Positions 1 through 5,659 of a stretch of 10,172 nucleotides of DNA are shown piece by piece. A program made the position numbers and the translations under genes. Where the stretch lies: the NCBI GenBank assembly GCA_015486905.1, contig WFQV01000468.1, forward strand, positions 1 to 10,172. Direction: 5' to 3'. Positions within the stretch are counted from its first letter, which is position 1; each line of letters begins with the position of its first letter. Under the pieces are notes generated by a model. It worked only from the letters and a program-made list of their open reading frames with translations. It was not told the DNA's origin and did no database searches. Origin of the DNA: Melioribacteraceae bacterium (lineage in GTDB: Bacteria > Bacteroidota > Ignavibacteria > Ignavibacteriales > Melioribacteraceae).

Positions 1-166
1 GATTGTAGGAAATTAACTTTACTATTACCCATGTGCTTAATCCTTTCCCTATTAAACGGTCGGCAAATTTCATTAGAAACTGCAATAGAAATACGGCAAT
101 CAATGTGATTACGGAAAATACAAACGGCCAAGCATGATTTTTTAATATGTAACGGTGGATTATCAT
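1..166 (-). CDS. LptF/LptG (YjgP/YjgQ) family permease, N-terminal part only
   Basis: The N-terminal 55 codons of a minus-strand gene run off the left edge. The ATG is at 166-164, and an in-frame TAG lies two codons upstream of it, which fixes the start. The product opens MIIHRYILKNHAWPF, followed by a hydrophobic helix (about residues 15-35) and then FADRLIGKGLSTWVIVKLIS. This start-helix-FADxLxGKGL pattern is typical of the YjgP/YjgQ permeases. These are the inner-membrane subunits LptF and LptG of the ABC machine that pulls lipopolysaccharide out of the inner membrane and onto the Lpt bridge. Too little is present to choose between LptF and LptG, or to see the periplasmic beta-jellyroll domain. 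It is transcribed divergently from the deaminase gene. The family assignment rests on recalled sequence pattern only. Confidence 0.72.
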   Translation of the reverse strand, partial: MIIHRYILKNHAWPFVFSVITLIAVFLLQFLMKFADRLIGKGLSTWVIVKLISYN

Positions 167-306
167 CTTCTAATTTTTATTAATTACTTCGCAAAGATAA
201 GGTGAAAATAATTAACCGTAAAATTTACTCGTCACTGCTTTATTATGAATATTTTAGTTCTTAAATTATGATTCAAAATTTGAACTAATCTGCAATAGGA
301 GAAAAT
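167..306. promoter_or_regulatory. Divergent intergenic region with start signals for two genes
   Basis: This 140-nt AT-rich spacer lies between two genes that start away from each other, so it must hold both promoters. The plus-strand ribosome binding site is clear: AGGAG at 297-301, five nt before the ATG at 307. I could not pick out a convincing promoter hexamer pair or Bacteroidota-type -33/-7 pair on either strand, so no promoter is placed. Confidence 0.5.
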
Positions 307-1311
307 ATGTTAAATGATTTTATTCAAACCATCCCTAAGGCGGAGTTACATCTGCACATCGAAGGTACGCTTGAACCCGAATTGATGTTTGAGCTTGCCC
401 AGAGAAACGGAGTAAAATTAAATTACAAATCTATGGAAGAAATAAGAAAAGCCTACAATTTCAGCAACTTACAGGACTTTCTTGATGTTTATTACGCAGG
501 CGCAAGCGTTCTGCAAAAGGAAGAAGACTTTTATGATTTGACTTGGGCATATTTGGAAAAAGCACGTTCGCAAAATGTGCTTCACACGGAAATAATGTTC
601 GATCCGCAAACGCACACACATAGGGGAGTTGATTTTTCAACCGTAATTGAAGGTATTCACGCCGCAATGAAAGATGCCGAAAAAAGGCTCGGCATTAGTT
701 CGGTTTTAATCTTAAGTTTTTTAAGACATTTAAACGAGGAAAATGCTTTTGAAATTTTGCACATTGCATTACCTTACAAACAATGGATAATGGCGGTCGG
801 ATTGGATTCCTCCGAAGTCGGCAATCCGCCGTCAAAGTTTAAAAATGTTTTTCAAGAGGCAAAAGAATTGGGATTTAAACTTACCGCTCACGCCGGTGAG
901 GAAGGTCCGCCGGAATACGTTTGGGAAGCATTGGATTTGCTGAACGTCGAAAGGATTGACCACGGCAACCGCTCGCTGGAAGATAAACGGCTTACTTTAA
1001 AAATTGCCAAGCAAAAAATTCCGCTTACCGTTTGTCCCCTTTCAAATCTTCAACTTAAAGTTGTAAAGGATTTGAAAGAACATCCGTTGAAAAAAATGAT
1101 TTCCAAAGGTCTGTTCGTTACGGTTAACTCGGACGACCCGGCGTATTTCGGTGGCTACATAAATGAAAATTTTCTGCAAATAAGCAACGCGTTGAATTTA
1201 ACAAAAGAAGATATTTTTTTGCTGGCGCAAAATTCCTTCCGCGCAAGTTTTTTAGACGAAGACCGTAAAAACGAACTTTTGAAAAAGACGGAAGAATTCA
1301 ATCCGAATTAA
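307..1311 (+). CDS. Adenine/adenosine deaminase family metalloenzyme, probably adenine deaminase
   Basis: This 334-aa cytosolic amidohydrolase belongs to the adenosine deaminase superfamily and hydrolytically removes the 6-amino group of a purine for salvage. All catalytic landmarks are present. These are the zinc-binding HLH pair H15 and H17 in ELHLHIEGTLEP, H195 and E198 in HAGEE (zinc ligand and catalytic acid), the DHG motif with H219, and the SDDP motif with D276 and D277. The text around the motifs (IPKAELHLHIEGTLEPEL, CPLSNLQLKVV, VNSDDPAYFGGY) resembles the bacterial and fungal adenine deaminase branch (yeast Aah1-like) more than true adenosine deaminases. The preferred product is therefore hypoxanthine from adenine, although substrate cannot be settled from motifs. 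The length is normal for the family. The start is supported by AGGAG five nt upstream. The gene stands alone, with no purine-salvage neighbours in view. Confidence 0.9.
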   Translation: MLNDFIQTIPKAELHLHIEGTLEPELMFELAQRNGVKLNYKSMEEIRKAYNFSNLQDFLDVYYAGASVLQKEEDFYDLTWAYLEKARSQNVLHTEIMFDPQTHTHRGVDFSTVIEGIHAAMKDAEKRLGISSVLILSFLRHLNEENAFEILHIALPYKQWIMAVGLDSSEVGNPPSKFKNVFQEAKELGFKLTAHAGEEGPPEYVWEALDLLNVERIDHGNRSLEDKRLTLKIAKQKIPLTVCPLSNLQLKVVKDLKEHPLKKMISKGLFVTVNSDDPAYFGGYINENFLQISNALNLTKEDIFLLAQNSFRASFLDEDRKNELLKKTEEFNPN

Positions 1312-1335
1312 ATTCACATCGCATTAAAATTCCGG

Positions 1336-1395
1336 GGCGCAATTCCCGCAAACAGGCTTGCACCTGTCCCGCCAGCGGCGGGGGAAAATCGCGCC
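1336..1395. repeat. GC-rich compound palindrome (three nested stems)
   Basis: The outer arms GGCGC (1336-1340) and GCGCC (1391-1395) pair, as do TTCC (1343-1346) and GGAA (1383-1386) inside them. Between them sit two abutting hairpins: ACAGG/CCTGT (1352-1356 with 1363-1367) and a perfect CCCGCC-AGC-GGCGGG (1368-1382). The result is a cloverleaf-like shape. It begins 24 nt after the deaminase stop codon and could slow or end transcription, since a weak AACTAA/TTAGTT stem and a T-run follow at 1398-1416. Its GC content and self-complementarity suggest a small dispersed palindromic element (REP or MITE-like). Only one copy is seen here, so that class is a guess. Confidence 0.5.
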
Positions 1396-1427
1396 AAAAC
1401 TAATTTAGTTGTTTTTATCCTTTATGC

Positions 1428-1447
1428 CCACAGGTTGAAACCTGTGG
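1428..1447. repeat. Perfect 20-nt palindrome
   Basis: CCACAGGTTGAAACCTGTGG consists of 9-nt arms around a central GA with no mismatch. The two-base centre means that an RNA hairpin would have to open the innermost pairs. There is no T-run after it, so it is a poor terminator. It most resembles a REP-type unit. Its core design (AGGTT-GA-AACCT) is like the AGCAAGTTTAAATTTGCT near-palindrome at 3164-3181, but the two share little actual sequence. Confidence 0.6.
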
Positions 1448-1538
1448 TTACCGAGCTGCCGCCCCACCGGAGCTTTTTAAAATTTTTATTTCGTGTTCTA
1501 CAAAGATGTTCTCCCGTGCCGGGACCTAAATTGAAAAA

Positions 1539-1566
1539 TTTTTCATTCTTAATTTTTCATTCTTAA
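1539..1566. repeat. Two tandem copies of a 14-bp AT-rich unit
   Basis: TTTTTCATTCTTAA occurs at 1539-1552 and again at 1553-1566, identical. It is followed by a partial third copy, TTCTTAATT, at 1567-1575. This is simple-sequence DNA with no evident function, just upstream of the 33-bp array. Confidence 0.75.
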
Positions 1567-1586
1567 TTCTTAATTATTATGCGGTC

Positions 1587-1704
1587 TACCTTTGTTTTGT
1601 TACAACTTATTTAAAAAGTTACCCTTGTTCTATTACAAGATTATTTAAAAACTACCCTTGTTTTGTTACAATTTATTATTATATTTACCCTTGTTCTGTT
1701 ACAA
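1587..1704 (+). repeat. 33-bp tandem repeat, four units, each with a 19-bp conserved core
   Basis: The core TACCCTTGTTYTRTTACAA starts at 1587, 1620, 1653 and 1686, exactly 33 bp apart each time. Copy 1 has TACCTTTG in place of TACCCTTG. The position-11 base alternates T, C, T, C, and copy 2 has A instead of G two bases later. The 14-nt linkers are AT-rich; the first two share TTATTTAAAAA and the third differs. Each core has TTGT and ACAA as short inverted arms. In copies 1 and 3 a TTTG sits 20 nt before the TACCCTTG of the next copy. That matches the Bacteroidota promoter layout (-33 TTTG, -7 TAnnTTTG) with one base off in the -7 element. The last such pair (TTTG 1662-1665, TACCCTTG 1686-1693) would start transcription around 1700, only about 16 nt before the ATPase start codon. 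Confidence 0.85.
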
Positions 1705-1715
1705 AAGGTTGAAAA

Positions 1716-3074
1716 GTGAAAAATTTCGAAAGAGAATTACTAAAATATCTACTTGTTTGGAAAACGAACAAAGAAAGAAAGCCTTTAATTATGCGAGGAG
1801 CCCGACAGGTAGGGAAAACAACATTAATAAACCGGTTTTCGGAAAATTACAAGAATTACATCTATTTGAATCTTGAAAAAGCAGAAGATAAATATTTTTT
1901 TGAATCGTTTGAAAATATCAATGACACGAAAGATGCGCTTTTTTTAAAATATGGTATTCCTTTTTCCGAAATAAATAATACACTTTTATTCCTCGACGAG
2001 ATTCAAGAGTCACCGAAAGCAATTCAATCCCTCCGTTATTTTTACGAGGAATTTCCCGAATTACACGTTATTGCTGCCGGTTCGTTATTAGAGTTTGCAA
2101 TGAAAAAAGTCAAAAACTTTCCTGTTGGAAGAGTGGAGTATGTTTACCTCCATCCCTTGAATTTCAAAGAATACTTAAAAGCAATAGGAGAAGAAAAGGC
2201 GCTTGAACAACTAAACACCATTCCGGTAAAAAAATTTTCGCACCCGGTTTTACACGATTTGTTCAATCGTTACGCAATAATCGGAGGAATGCCGGAAATC
2301 ATTAAAACTTATTTGCAGAACAAAAGCATTGCGGATTTACCGGTAAAATATGAAAGTCTCTGGGAAACTTACAAAGACGATATTGATAAATATGCCAAGA
2401 GCCGTACGGAAAGGAAAGTTCTACGACATATAATGGATACGGCTTATCTTTACTTGGATCAAAGAGTTAAATTCCAAAATTTCGGTTCCTCAAATTATCG
2501 TTCACGGGAAATTAGTGAGGCAATGCGGAGCCTTGAAATGGCTAAAATAATTCGTCTGATTTACCCCACAACGGACTTGATTCCTCCGATTAAACCGAAC
2601 CTTAAAAAAACGCCGCGGCTTCAGTTTTTAGACACGGGCATTGTTAATTATTTAAATGGCGTTCAAGCCGATATGCTTGCAATGAAGGATTTAAGTCCCT
2701 TGTACAAAGGAAGCTTAATTCCACATCTTGTAACGCAAGAATTAATATCGTTGAATGTTACTTCCGACAGAAAACCGAATTTTTGGGTTCGGGAAAAAAC
2801 TCAATCTTCGGCTGAAGTTGATATTGTTATTCAACACGGTGGAAATATTATTCCCATTGAAATTAAATCCGGCTCGGTTGGAGCTTTGAAATCGCTGCAT
2901 TCGTTCATTGATCAAGCAAATCATATTTACGCGGTTAGGATTTATGCCGGTGAATTTAATATTCAAAAAACAAAAACGCGTAAAGGGAAAACGTTCCTTC
3001 TAATGAATTTGCCGTATTACCTTGGCACAAAACTGAAGGAATACGTTGATTTGTTTGTGAATGAAAAACTCTAA
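1716..3074 (+). CDS. AAA_14/DUF4143 family ATP-binding protein
   Basis: This 452-aa two-domain protein is of a common but poorly understood bacterial and archaeal family. The N-terminal AAA_14 ATPase domain has Walker A GARQVGKTT (28-36), Walker B LLFLDEIQ (90-97), a sensor-like AAGS (120-123) and an Arg in VGRVEY (R139). The C-terminal DUF4143 domain (about 190-452) has the usual QFLDTGIVNYL and GSLIPHLVTQEL segments. It then shows AEVD (E367, D369) followed by PIEIKSG (E382, K384), a spacing that resembles the PD-(D/E)XK nuclease core. The start is GTG at 1716, with AAAGG at 1704-1708 seven nt before it, and no better start fits. It appears cytosolic, with no signal peptide or membrane helix. 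No partner gene lies next to it. Such genes are often multi-copy and patchily distributed, and their role is unknown. The family call is solid; nuclease activity is an inference. Confidence 0.92.
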   Translation: MKNFERELLKYLLVWKTNKERKPLIMRGARQVGKTTLINRFSENYKNYIYLNLEKAEDKYFFESFENINDTKDALFLKYGIPFSEINNTLLFLDEIQESPKAIQSLRYFYEEFPELHVIAAGSLLEFAMKKVKNFPVGRVEYVYLHPLNFKEYLKAIGEEKALEQLNTIPVKKFSHPVLHDLFNRYAIIGGMPEIIKTYLQNKSIADLPVKYESLWETYKDDIDKYAKSRTERKVLRHIMDTAYLYLDQRVKFQNFGSSNYRSREISEAMRSLEMAKIIRLIYPTTDLIPPIKPNLKKTPRLQFLDTGIVNYLNGVQADMLAMKDLSPLYKGSLIPHLVTQELISLNVTSDRKPNFWVREKTQSSAEVDIVIQHGGNIIPIEIKSGSVGALKSLHSFIDQANHIYAVRIYAGEFNIQKTKTRKGKTFLLMNLPYYLGTKLKEYVDLFVNEKL

Positions 3075-3107
3075 ATAACTCTGAAAAACAAAAACAAATA
3101 ATAGAAT

Positions 3108-3135
3108 GTAGGGACGACTCGTGAGTTGTCCCTAC
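3108..3135. repeat. GTAGGGAC inverted repeat / hairpin downstream of the ATPase gene
   Basis: The left arm GTAGGGACGACTC (3108-3120) pairs with the right arm GAGTTGTCCCTAC (3123-3135) over 13 positions, with one G-T wobble and a GT centre. It lies 33 nt after the ATPase stop codon. It could act as a transcript 3' end, but there is no T-run directly after it. It shares the design GTAGG...TC, loop, GAG...CCTAC with the hairpin after the RND gene at 9810-9835, so the two look like members of one dispersed palindrome family. Confidence 0.7.
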
Positions 3136-3163
3136 CGAGATTAGAGCGAATATTTAAAGATGG

Positions 3164-3181
3164 AGCAAGTTTAAATTTGCT
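3164..3181. repeat. Near-perfect 18-nt palindrome AGCAAGTTTAAATTTGCT
   Basis: Sixteen of 18 positions are self-complementary; a single symmetric pair (G3169 and T3176) fails, leaving a possible G-T wobble. It is similar in size and layout to the 1428-1447 palindrome. No function is visible. Confidence 0.5.
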
Positions 3182-3258
3182 GACAAAAAAAACACTCACT
3201 CTAATTAACCTTAATTTATTTTTTTTTATTTTTGTAGTAAGCGCTACTTGCCTACAAC

Positions 3259-3295
3259 CATCCAATCATCCATTCATCCAACCATCCAGTCATCC
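3259..3295. repeat. 8-bp tandem array CATCCANY, first block (about 4.6 units)
   Basis: The units are CATCCAAT, CATCCATT, CATCCAAC, CATCCAGT and a final CATCC. The CATCCA part is invariant and the last two bases vary. Because the unit is 8 bp it would shift reading frame, and the region shows no real gene, so this is a non-coding microsatellite-like array. Confidence 0.85.
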
Positions 3296-3395
3296 TTATC
3301 GCGGCAAAGCAGTCAACGAATTTCCCAATTTCAATTATTACGAAAAGTTTAAAATATTTTGACAAAAAAACGAAGATTTGATTGAGGATACCATT

Positions 3396-3424
3396 CATCC
3401 AACCATCCATTTATCCAATCATCC
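3396..3424. repeat. 8-bp tandem array CATCCANY, second block (about 3.6 units)
   Basis: The units are CATCCAAC, CATCCATT, TATCCAAT and CATCC, on the same strand as the first block and 100 bp after its end. The two blocks are clearly related. The DNA between them shows no duplication that I can see. Confidence 0.82.
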
Positions 3425-3518
3425 GGTAATTTAACAGATTGTAATTCTTCTCCCAAGCTTTAAAATTCTCTTCCAATCAACAACCTTTAACCCCAAATAT
3501 TTCTTATGTTAATTCCCC

Positions 3519-3549
3519 TTGACAAATTCATTGGAATATTTTAGGTTTC
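3519..3549 (+). promoter_or_regulatory. Probable promoter of the tetR-efflux operon
   Basis: TTGACA (3519-3524) is a perfect sigma-70 -35 box and is followed 17 nt later by TAGGTT (3542-3547), a weak -10. Read as a Bacteroidota promoter, the same DNA gives TTG (3519-3521), 20 nt, then TAGGTTTC (3542-3549), seven of eight to TAnnTTTG. Both readings agree on position, with transcription starting near 3556. This is about 30 nt before the repressor's start codon and inside the inverted repeat. It is the only promoter-like site close to the operon. The assignment is an inference from sequence. Confidence 0.6.
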
Positions 3550-3574
3550 GAACATTAAATTAAAAAGTTCGAAA
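3546..3574. promoter_or_regulatory. Operator-like inverted repeat TTTCGAAC-N13-GTTCGAAA
   Basis: Perfect 8-nt arms lie at 3546-3553 and 3567-3574 with an AT-only 13-nt spacer. Each arm contains the palindromic core TTCGAA. The two cores are 21 bp apart, two turns of B-DNA, so two sites would lie on one face. The repeat begins within the -10/-7 element, spans the probable transcription start, and its right end overlaps the AAAGG ribosome binding site (3572-3576) of the repressor gene. This placement is what is expected of a binding site for the adjacent TetR-family repressor controlling its own operon. The binding protein is inferred. Confidence 0.65.
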
Positions 3575-3584
3575 GGTAAAAGAA

Positions 3585-4190
3585 TTGAAAAAGTTCGACG
3601 AGAAAAAAGAGGAAATAAAAAAAGCGAGCAGAAAGATGTTTGCCACCTACGGCTACAACAAAACTACGCTGGAAGACATCGCCGGCTCGCTTAAAATGAA
3701 AAAGAATTCCCTATATTATTATTTTGAAAATAAAGAAGCTCTTTTCCGAGAATTGATTGAAGACGAGATTAGGACACATCTCGAGAGGCAAGCGAAAATA
3801 TTCGAGAAGGATATTCCCGCCGATCAAAAACTCATTCTTTCGGTAGAAGAATTATTTCACTTTGTACACGAAAAGACAACCGCATATTTAATAAAAGTCA
3901 GCTCTTACGTTGAAATTGAAAAAGTAATTGAAGAATCTTTCCCCGATTACAAAAAGGGGGAGGGACAAACATTCAAGGAGATTCTTAAACAAGGGATAGA
4001 ACAGGGAGTGTTCGTTGAACACAATGTTAACGAGAAAGCGAAAGACATCGCTTATTTAATGAAGGCAATTTCAAAGATGTTTTACTGTAACACGGAAATT
4101 GAATTTATGAGCGAAATAGATTTTTCAAGGATGCTCCGTACGACTAAAAAGTTTGTTAATTACATTATTGAAGCAATCAGAAAAAAATAA
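3585..4190 (+). CDS. TetR/AcrR family transcriptional repressor of the efflux operon
   Basis: This 201-aa cytosolic, DNA-binding, ligand-responsive repressor has the standard length for the family. The N-terminal three-helix DNA-binding domain spans about residues 6-53. It has the family hallmark string: ASRKMFATYGYNKTTLEDIA, then the recognition-helix region LKMKKNSLYYYFENKEALF. Residues 60-201 are all-helical with no recognisable sub-family signature, as usual for the variable ligand-binding and dimerisation half. The start is TTG at 3585, eight nt after AAAGG. An in-frame TAA at 3561-3563, with no ATG or GTG after it, leaves this as the only good start. It is the first gene of the operon and ends 10 nt before the channel gene. 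An operator-like repeat just upstream indicates autorepression, relieved by a pump substrate or related ligand. The ligand is unknown. Confidence 0.93.
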   Translation: MKKFDEKKEEIKKASRKMFATYGYNKTTLEDIAGSLKMKKNSLYYYFENKEALFRELIEDEIRTHLERQAKIFEKDIPADQKLILSVEELFHFVHEKTTAYLIKVSSYVEIEKVIEESFPDYKKGEGQTFKEILKQGIEQGVFVEHNVNEKAKDIAYLMKAISKMFYCNTEIEFMSEIDFSRMLRTTKKFVNYIIEAIRKK

Positions 4191-4200
4191 AGGTATTCCA

Positions 4201-5634
4201 ATGAAGTCAACTATGGTAAGAACAACGCTTGCGGTGATTTTTTTTCTTACGGTTGCAGGTAATCTTTTTCCGCAATCGAAGAAGTTAAATCTGGATCAAG
4301 CGATCCAAATAGCGCTAAGAAACAACAGGGAAGTCCGCATCGCGGAATTAGAAGTTGAAAAAGCCAACCAAGCAGTGAAAGAGGCTTTCGGCAATGCACT
4401 TCCATCGTTGGATTTTTCGGCGGGATTTTCAAGGTTTATGAAAAAACCGAAGATGCCGTTCCCGGATTTCCAAGCTATGCTTGGCAATGCGGTTTACGGA
4501 ATTCTGTTTAACGAAAGGCTTTTACCTTTTGACCCCAGCAAGTTCTCTCCGCTAAATACAAAACTGCAGGCATTTGCTCAAAGGAACAATTACCAGGCTT
4601 CCTTTAAGATTACGCAAATTTTGTTTAACTCTGCCGTGTTTCGCGGAATAGGAGCTTCTCATATTTATTTGAATCTTTCGAAAGAAAGACTTAAAAGCAC
4701 GATTGCCAAAACCACTTTTAATGTTAAGAAAGCATACTACGGAGTTCTCCTTGCAAAGGAAATGTTGAAGATTACCAAAGAGAGATTTCACAACGCCCAG
4801 GAAAATCTGAAGATGATTAAGGCAATGAAAAAGCACGGTTTGGTCTCCGACTTCGACGAAATGCAAGTGGAAGTGCAAGTGGAGAATATTCTACCGGTTG
4901 TTACTCAACTTGAAAATGTTTTGCAGAATGCAAAGAACGGTTTGAAAATTGTGCTGGGATTAAGTCAGGATGAAGAGTTAGAAGTTGAAGGAAAATTAAA
5001 ATACTGGCCGGAAAATTTGCCGGGCGAGAGCGATTTGATTGCACAGGCAATGGATTCAAACCTTGACTTAAAAACATTGAAAATTAAAAAAGACGTGGAC
5101 AATGAGTTCATTGAAATAGACCGCTCGGATTATTGGCCTACGTTGGTTGCTTTTGGCGATTACACTTTTGCCGGAAGCGACGATCATTACGATTTCCAGA
5201 ACTATCAGTCCTCAACAATCGGGCTTAGTCTTTCAATAAATCTTTTTAAAGGAACTCGGGTTTACCACAAAGTTGAGCAGGATGAAATAGCCGTAATGCA
5301 AACGGACGAGCAGATTAAAAATTTGTCCGACGCAATTGTAACAAAGGTTAAAGCAAAACTTCACGACCTTAACCGGGTACGCGAACAAATTAATGCCATG
5401 GAAAGGAACGTTGCTCTTGCAGAAAAGGCTTACAAGATTGCCCAAGTGCGTTACAAGGAAGGAACGGGCACGCAGCTTGAGCTTAAAAATGCCGACGTGG
5501 AGTTGAACGTCGCCAAGACCAATAAAATCAAGGCTGTTGCGGATTACCTTACCGCAAAAGCCGAATTGGATTACTTGCTCGGCAAGCTCGATACTAAATA
5601 TGTTGACAACGTCAAAAAATATTTGAATAAGTAA
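4201..5634 (+). CDS. TolC-family outer-membrane efflux channel (OMF/OEP)
   Basis: At 477 aa this is the outer-membrane and periplasmic tunnel of the tripartite pump, expected to act as a trimer. An N-terminal signal peptide (about residues 1-26, hydrophobic core TTLAVIFFLTVAG) is followed by LNLDQAIQIALRNNREV, the family opening. Two structural repeats follow: long helices around 160-250 ending LKIVLGL, and around 355-462 with the hallmark VRYKEGTGTQLELKNADVEL and ending AELDYLLG. Residues 80-130 form an unusually long, Pro- and Phe-rich stretch between the first two predicted beta strands, which would be an extracellular loop. I chose the ATG at 4201 because AAAGG lies seven nt before it and the signal peptide begins there. 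An in-frame ATG at 4153 lies inside the repressor gene and would add 16 charged and polar residues ahead of the signal. The adaptor gene follows after 25 nt. Confidence 0.93.
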   Translation: MKSTMVRTTLAVIFFLTVAGNLFPQSKKLNLDQAIQIALRNNREVRIAELEVEKANQAVKEAFGNALPSLDFSAGFSRFMKKPKMPFPDFQAMLGNAVYGILFNERLLPFDPSKFSPLNTKLQAFAQRNNYQASFKITQILFNSAVFRGIGASHIYLNLSKERLKSTIAKTTFNVKKAYYGVLLAKEMLKITKERFHNAQENLKMIKAMKKHGLVSDFDEMQVEVQVENILPVVTQLENVLQNAKNGLKIVLGLSQDEELEVEGKLKYWPENLPGESDLIAQAMDSNLDLKTLKIKKDVDNEFIEIDRSDYWPTLVAFGDYTFAGSDDHYDFQNYQSSTIGLSLSINLFKGTRVYHKVEQDEIAVMQTDEQIKNLSDAIVTKVKAKLHDLNRVREQINAMERNVALAEKAYKIAQVRYKEGTGTQLELKNADVELNVAKTNKIKAVADYLTAKAELDYLLGKLDTKYVDNVKKYLNK

Positions 5635-5659
5635 AGTTTAAAAATAAAAGGGTCTGATT

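Larger units (their letters stand above)
1312..1715. other. 404-nt non-coding spacer filled with repeats
   Basis: No credible gene lies here. In order it contains: a GC-rich folded element (1336-1395); a short AT stem with a T-run (1398-1416); a perfect 20-nt palindrome (1428-1447); a TCCCG/CGGGA hairpin (1512-1524); two copies of a 14-bp AT-rich unit (1539-1566); and the 33-bp repeat array (1587-1704) that leads into the ATPase gene. The GC-rich elements stand out from the AT-rich surroundings. Confidence 0.7.
3075..3584. other. 510-nt non-coding spacer with palindromes, short tandem arrays and the efflux operon promoter
   Basis: No credible gene is seen. In order it contains: a GTAGGGAC-type hairpin (3108-3135); an AGCAA/TTGCT near-palindrome (3164-3181); an AT-rich stretch with a long T-run (3217-3233); two CATCCANY arrays (3259-3295 and 3396-3424); and a promoter with an inverted repeat (3519-3574) for the efflux operon. 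The 3297-3391 and 3425-3518 stretches show nothing I can name. Confidence 0.7.

Noticed and set aside
1587..1704. The 33-bp periodic repeats as a CRISPR array
   Set aside because: Conserved cores are only 19 bp, the 14-nt linkers are too short and partly alike, and there are no cas genes. It is a decaying tandem repeat.
1658..1876. Plus-strand 72-codon open frame overlapping the ATPase start
   Set aside because: Its first part translates the 33-bp repeats and the rest is a shifted frame of the conserved Walker A region.
1716..3074. ATPase as part of a toxin-antitoxin or defence operon
   Set aside because: No adjacent gene on either side within several hundred bases, so nothing in the window supports a multi-gene system.
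3203..3233. AATTAA-CC-TTAATT followed by a T-run as the ATPase gene terminator
   Set aside because: The stem is only six A-T pairs and would be very unstable, and it lies about 130 nt after the stop codon. It was not called.
3126..3362. Plus-strand open frame across the CATCC repeats
   Set aside because: It is built from a palindrome, a T-run and the 8-bp repeats, has no ribosome binding site and no protein-like composition.
4153..4200. Start of the outer-membrane channel gene at the in-frame ATG at 4153
   Set aside because: It lies inside the repressor gene and would put 16 polar residues before the signal peptide. The ATG at 4201 has a well-placed AAAGG.
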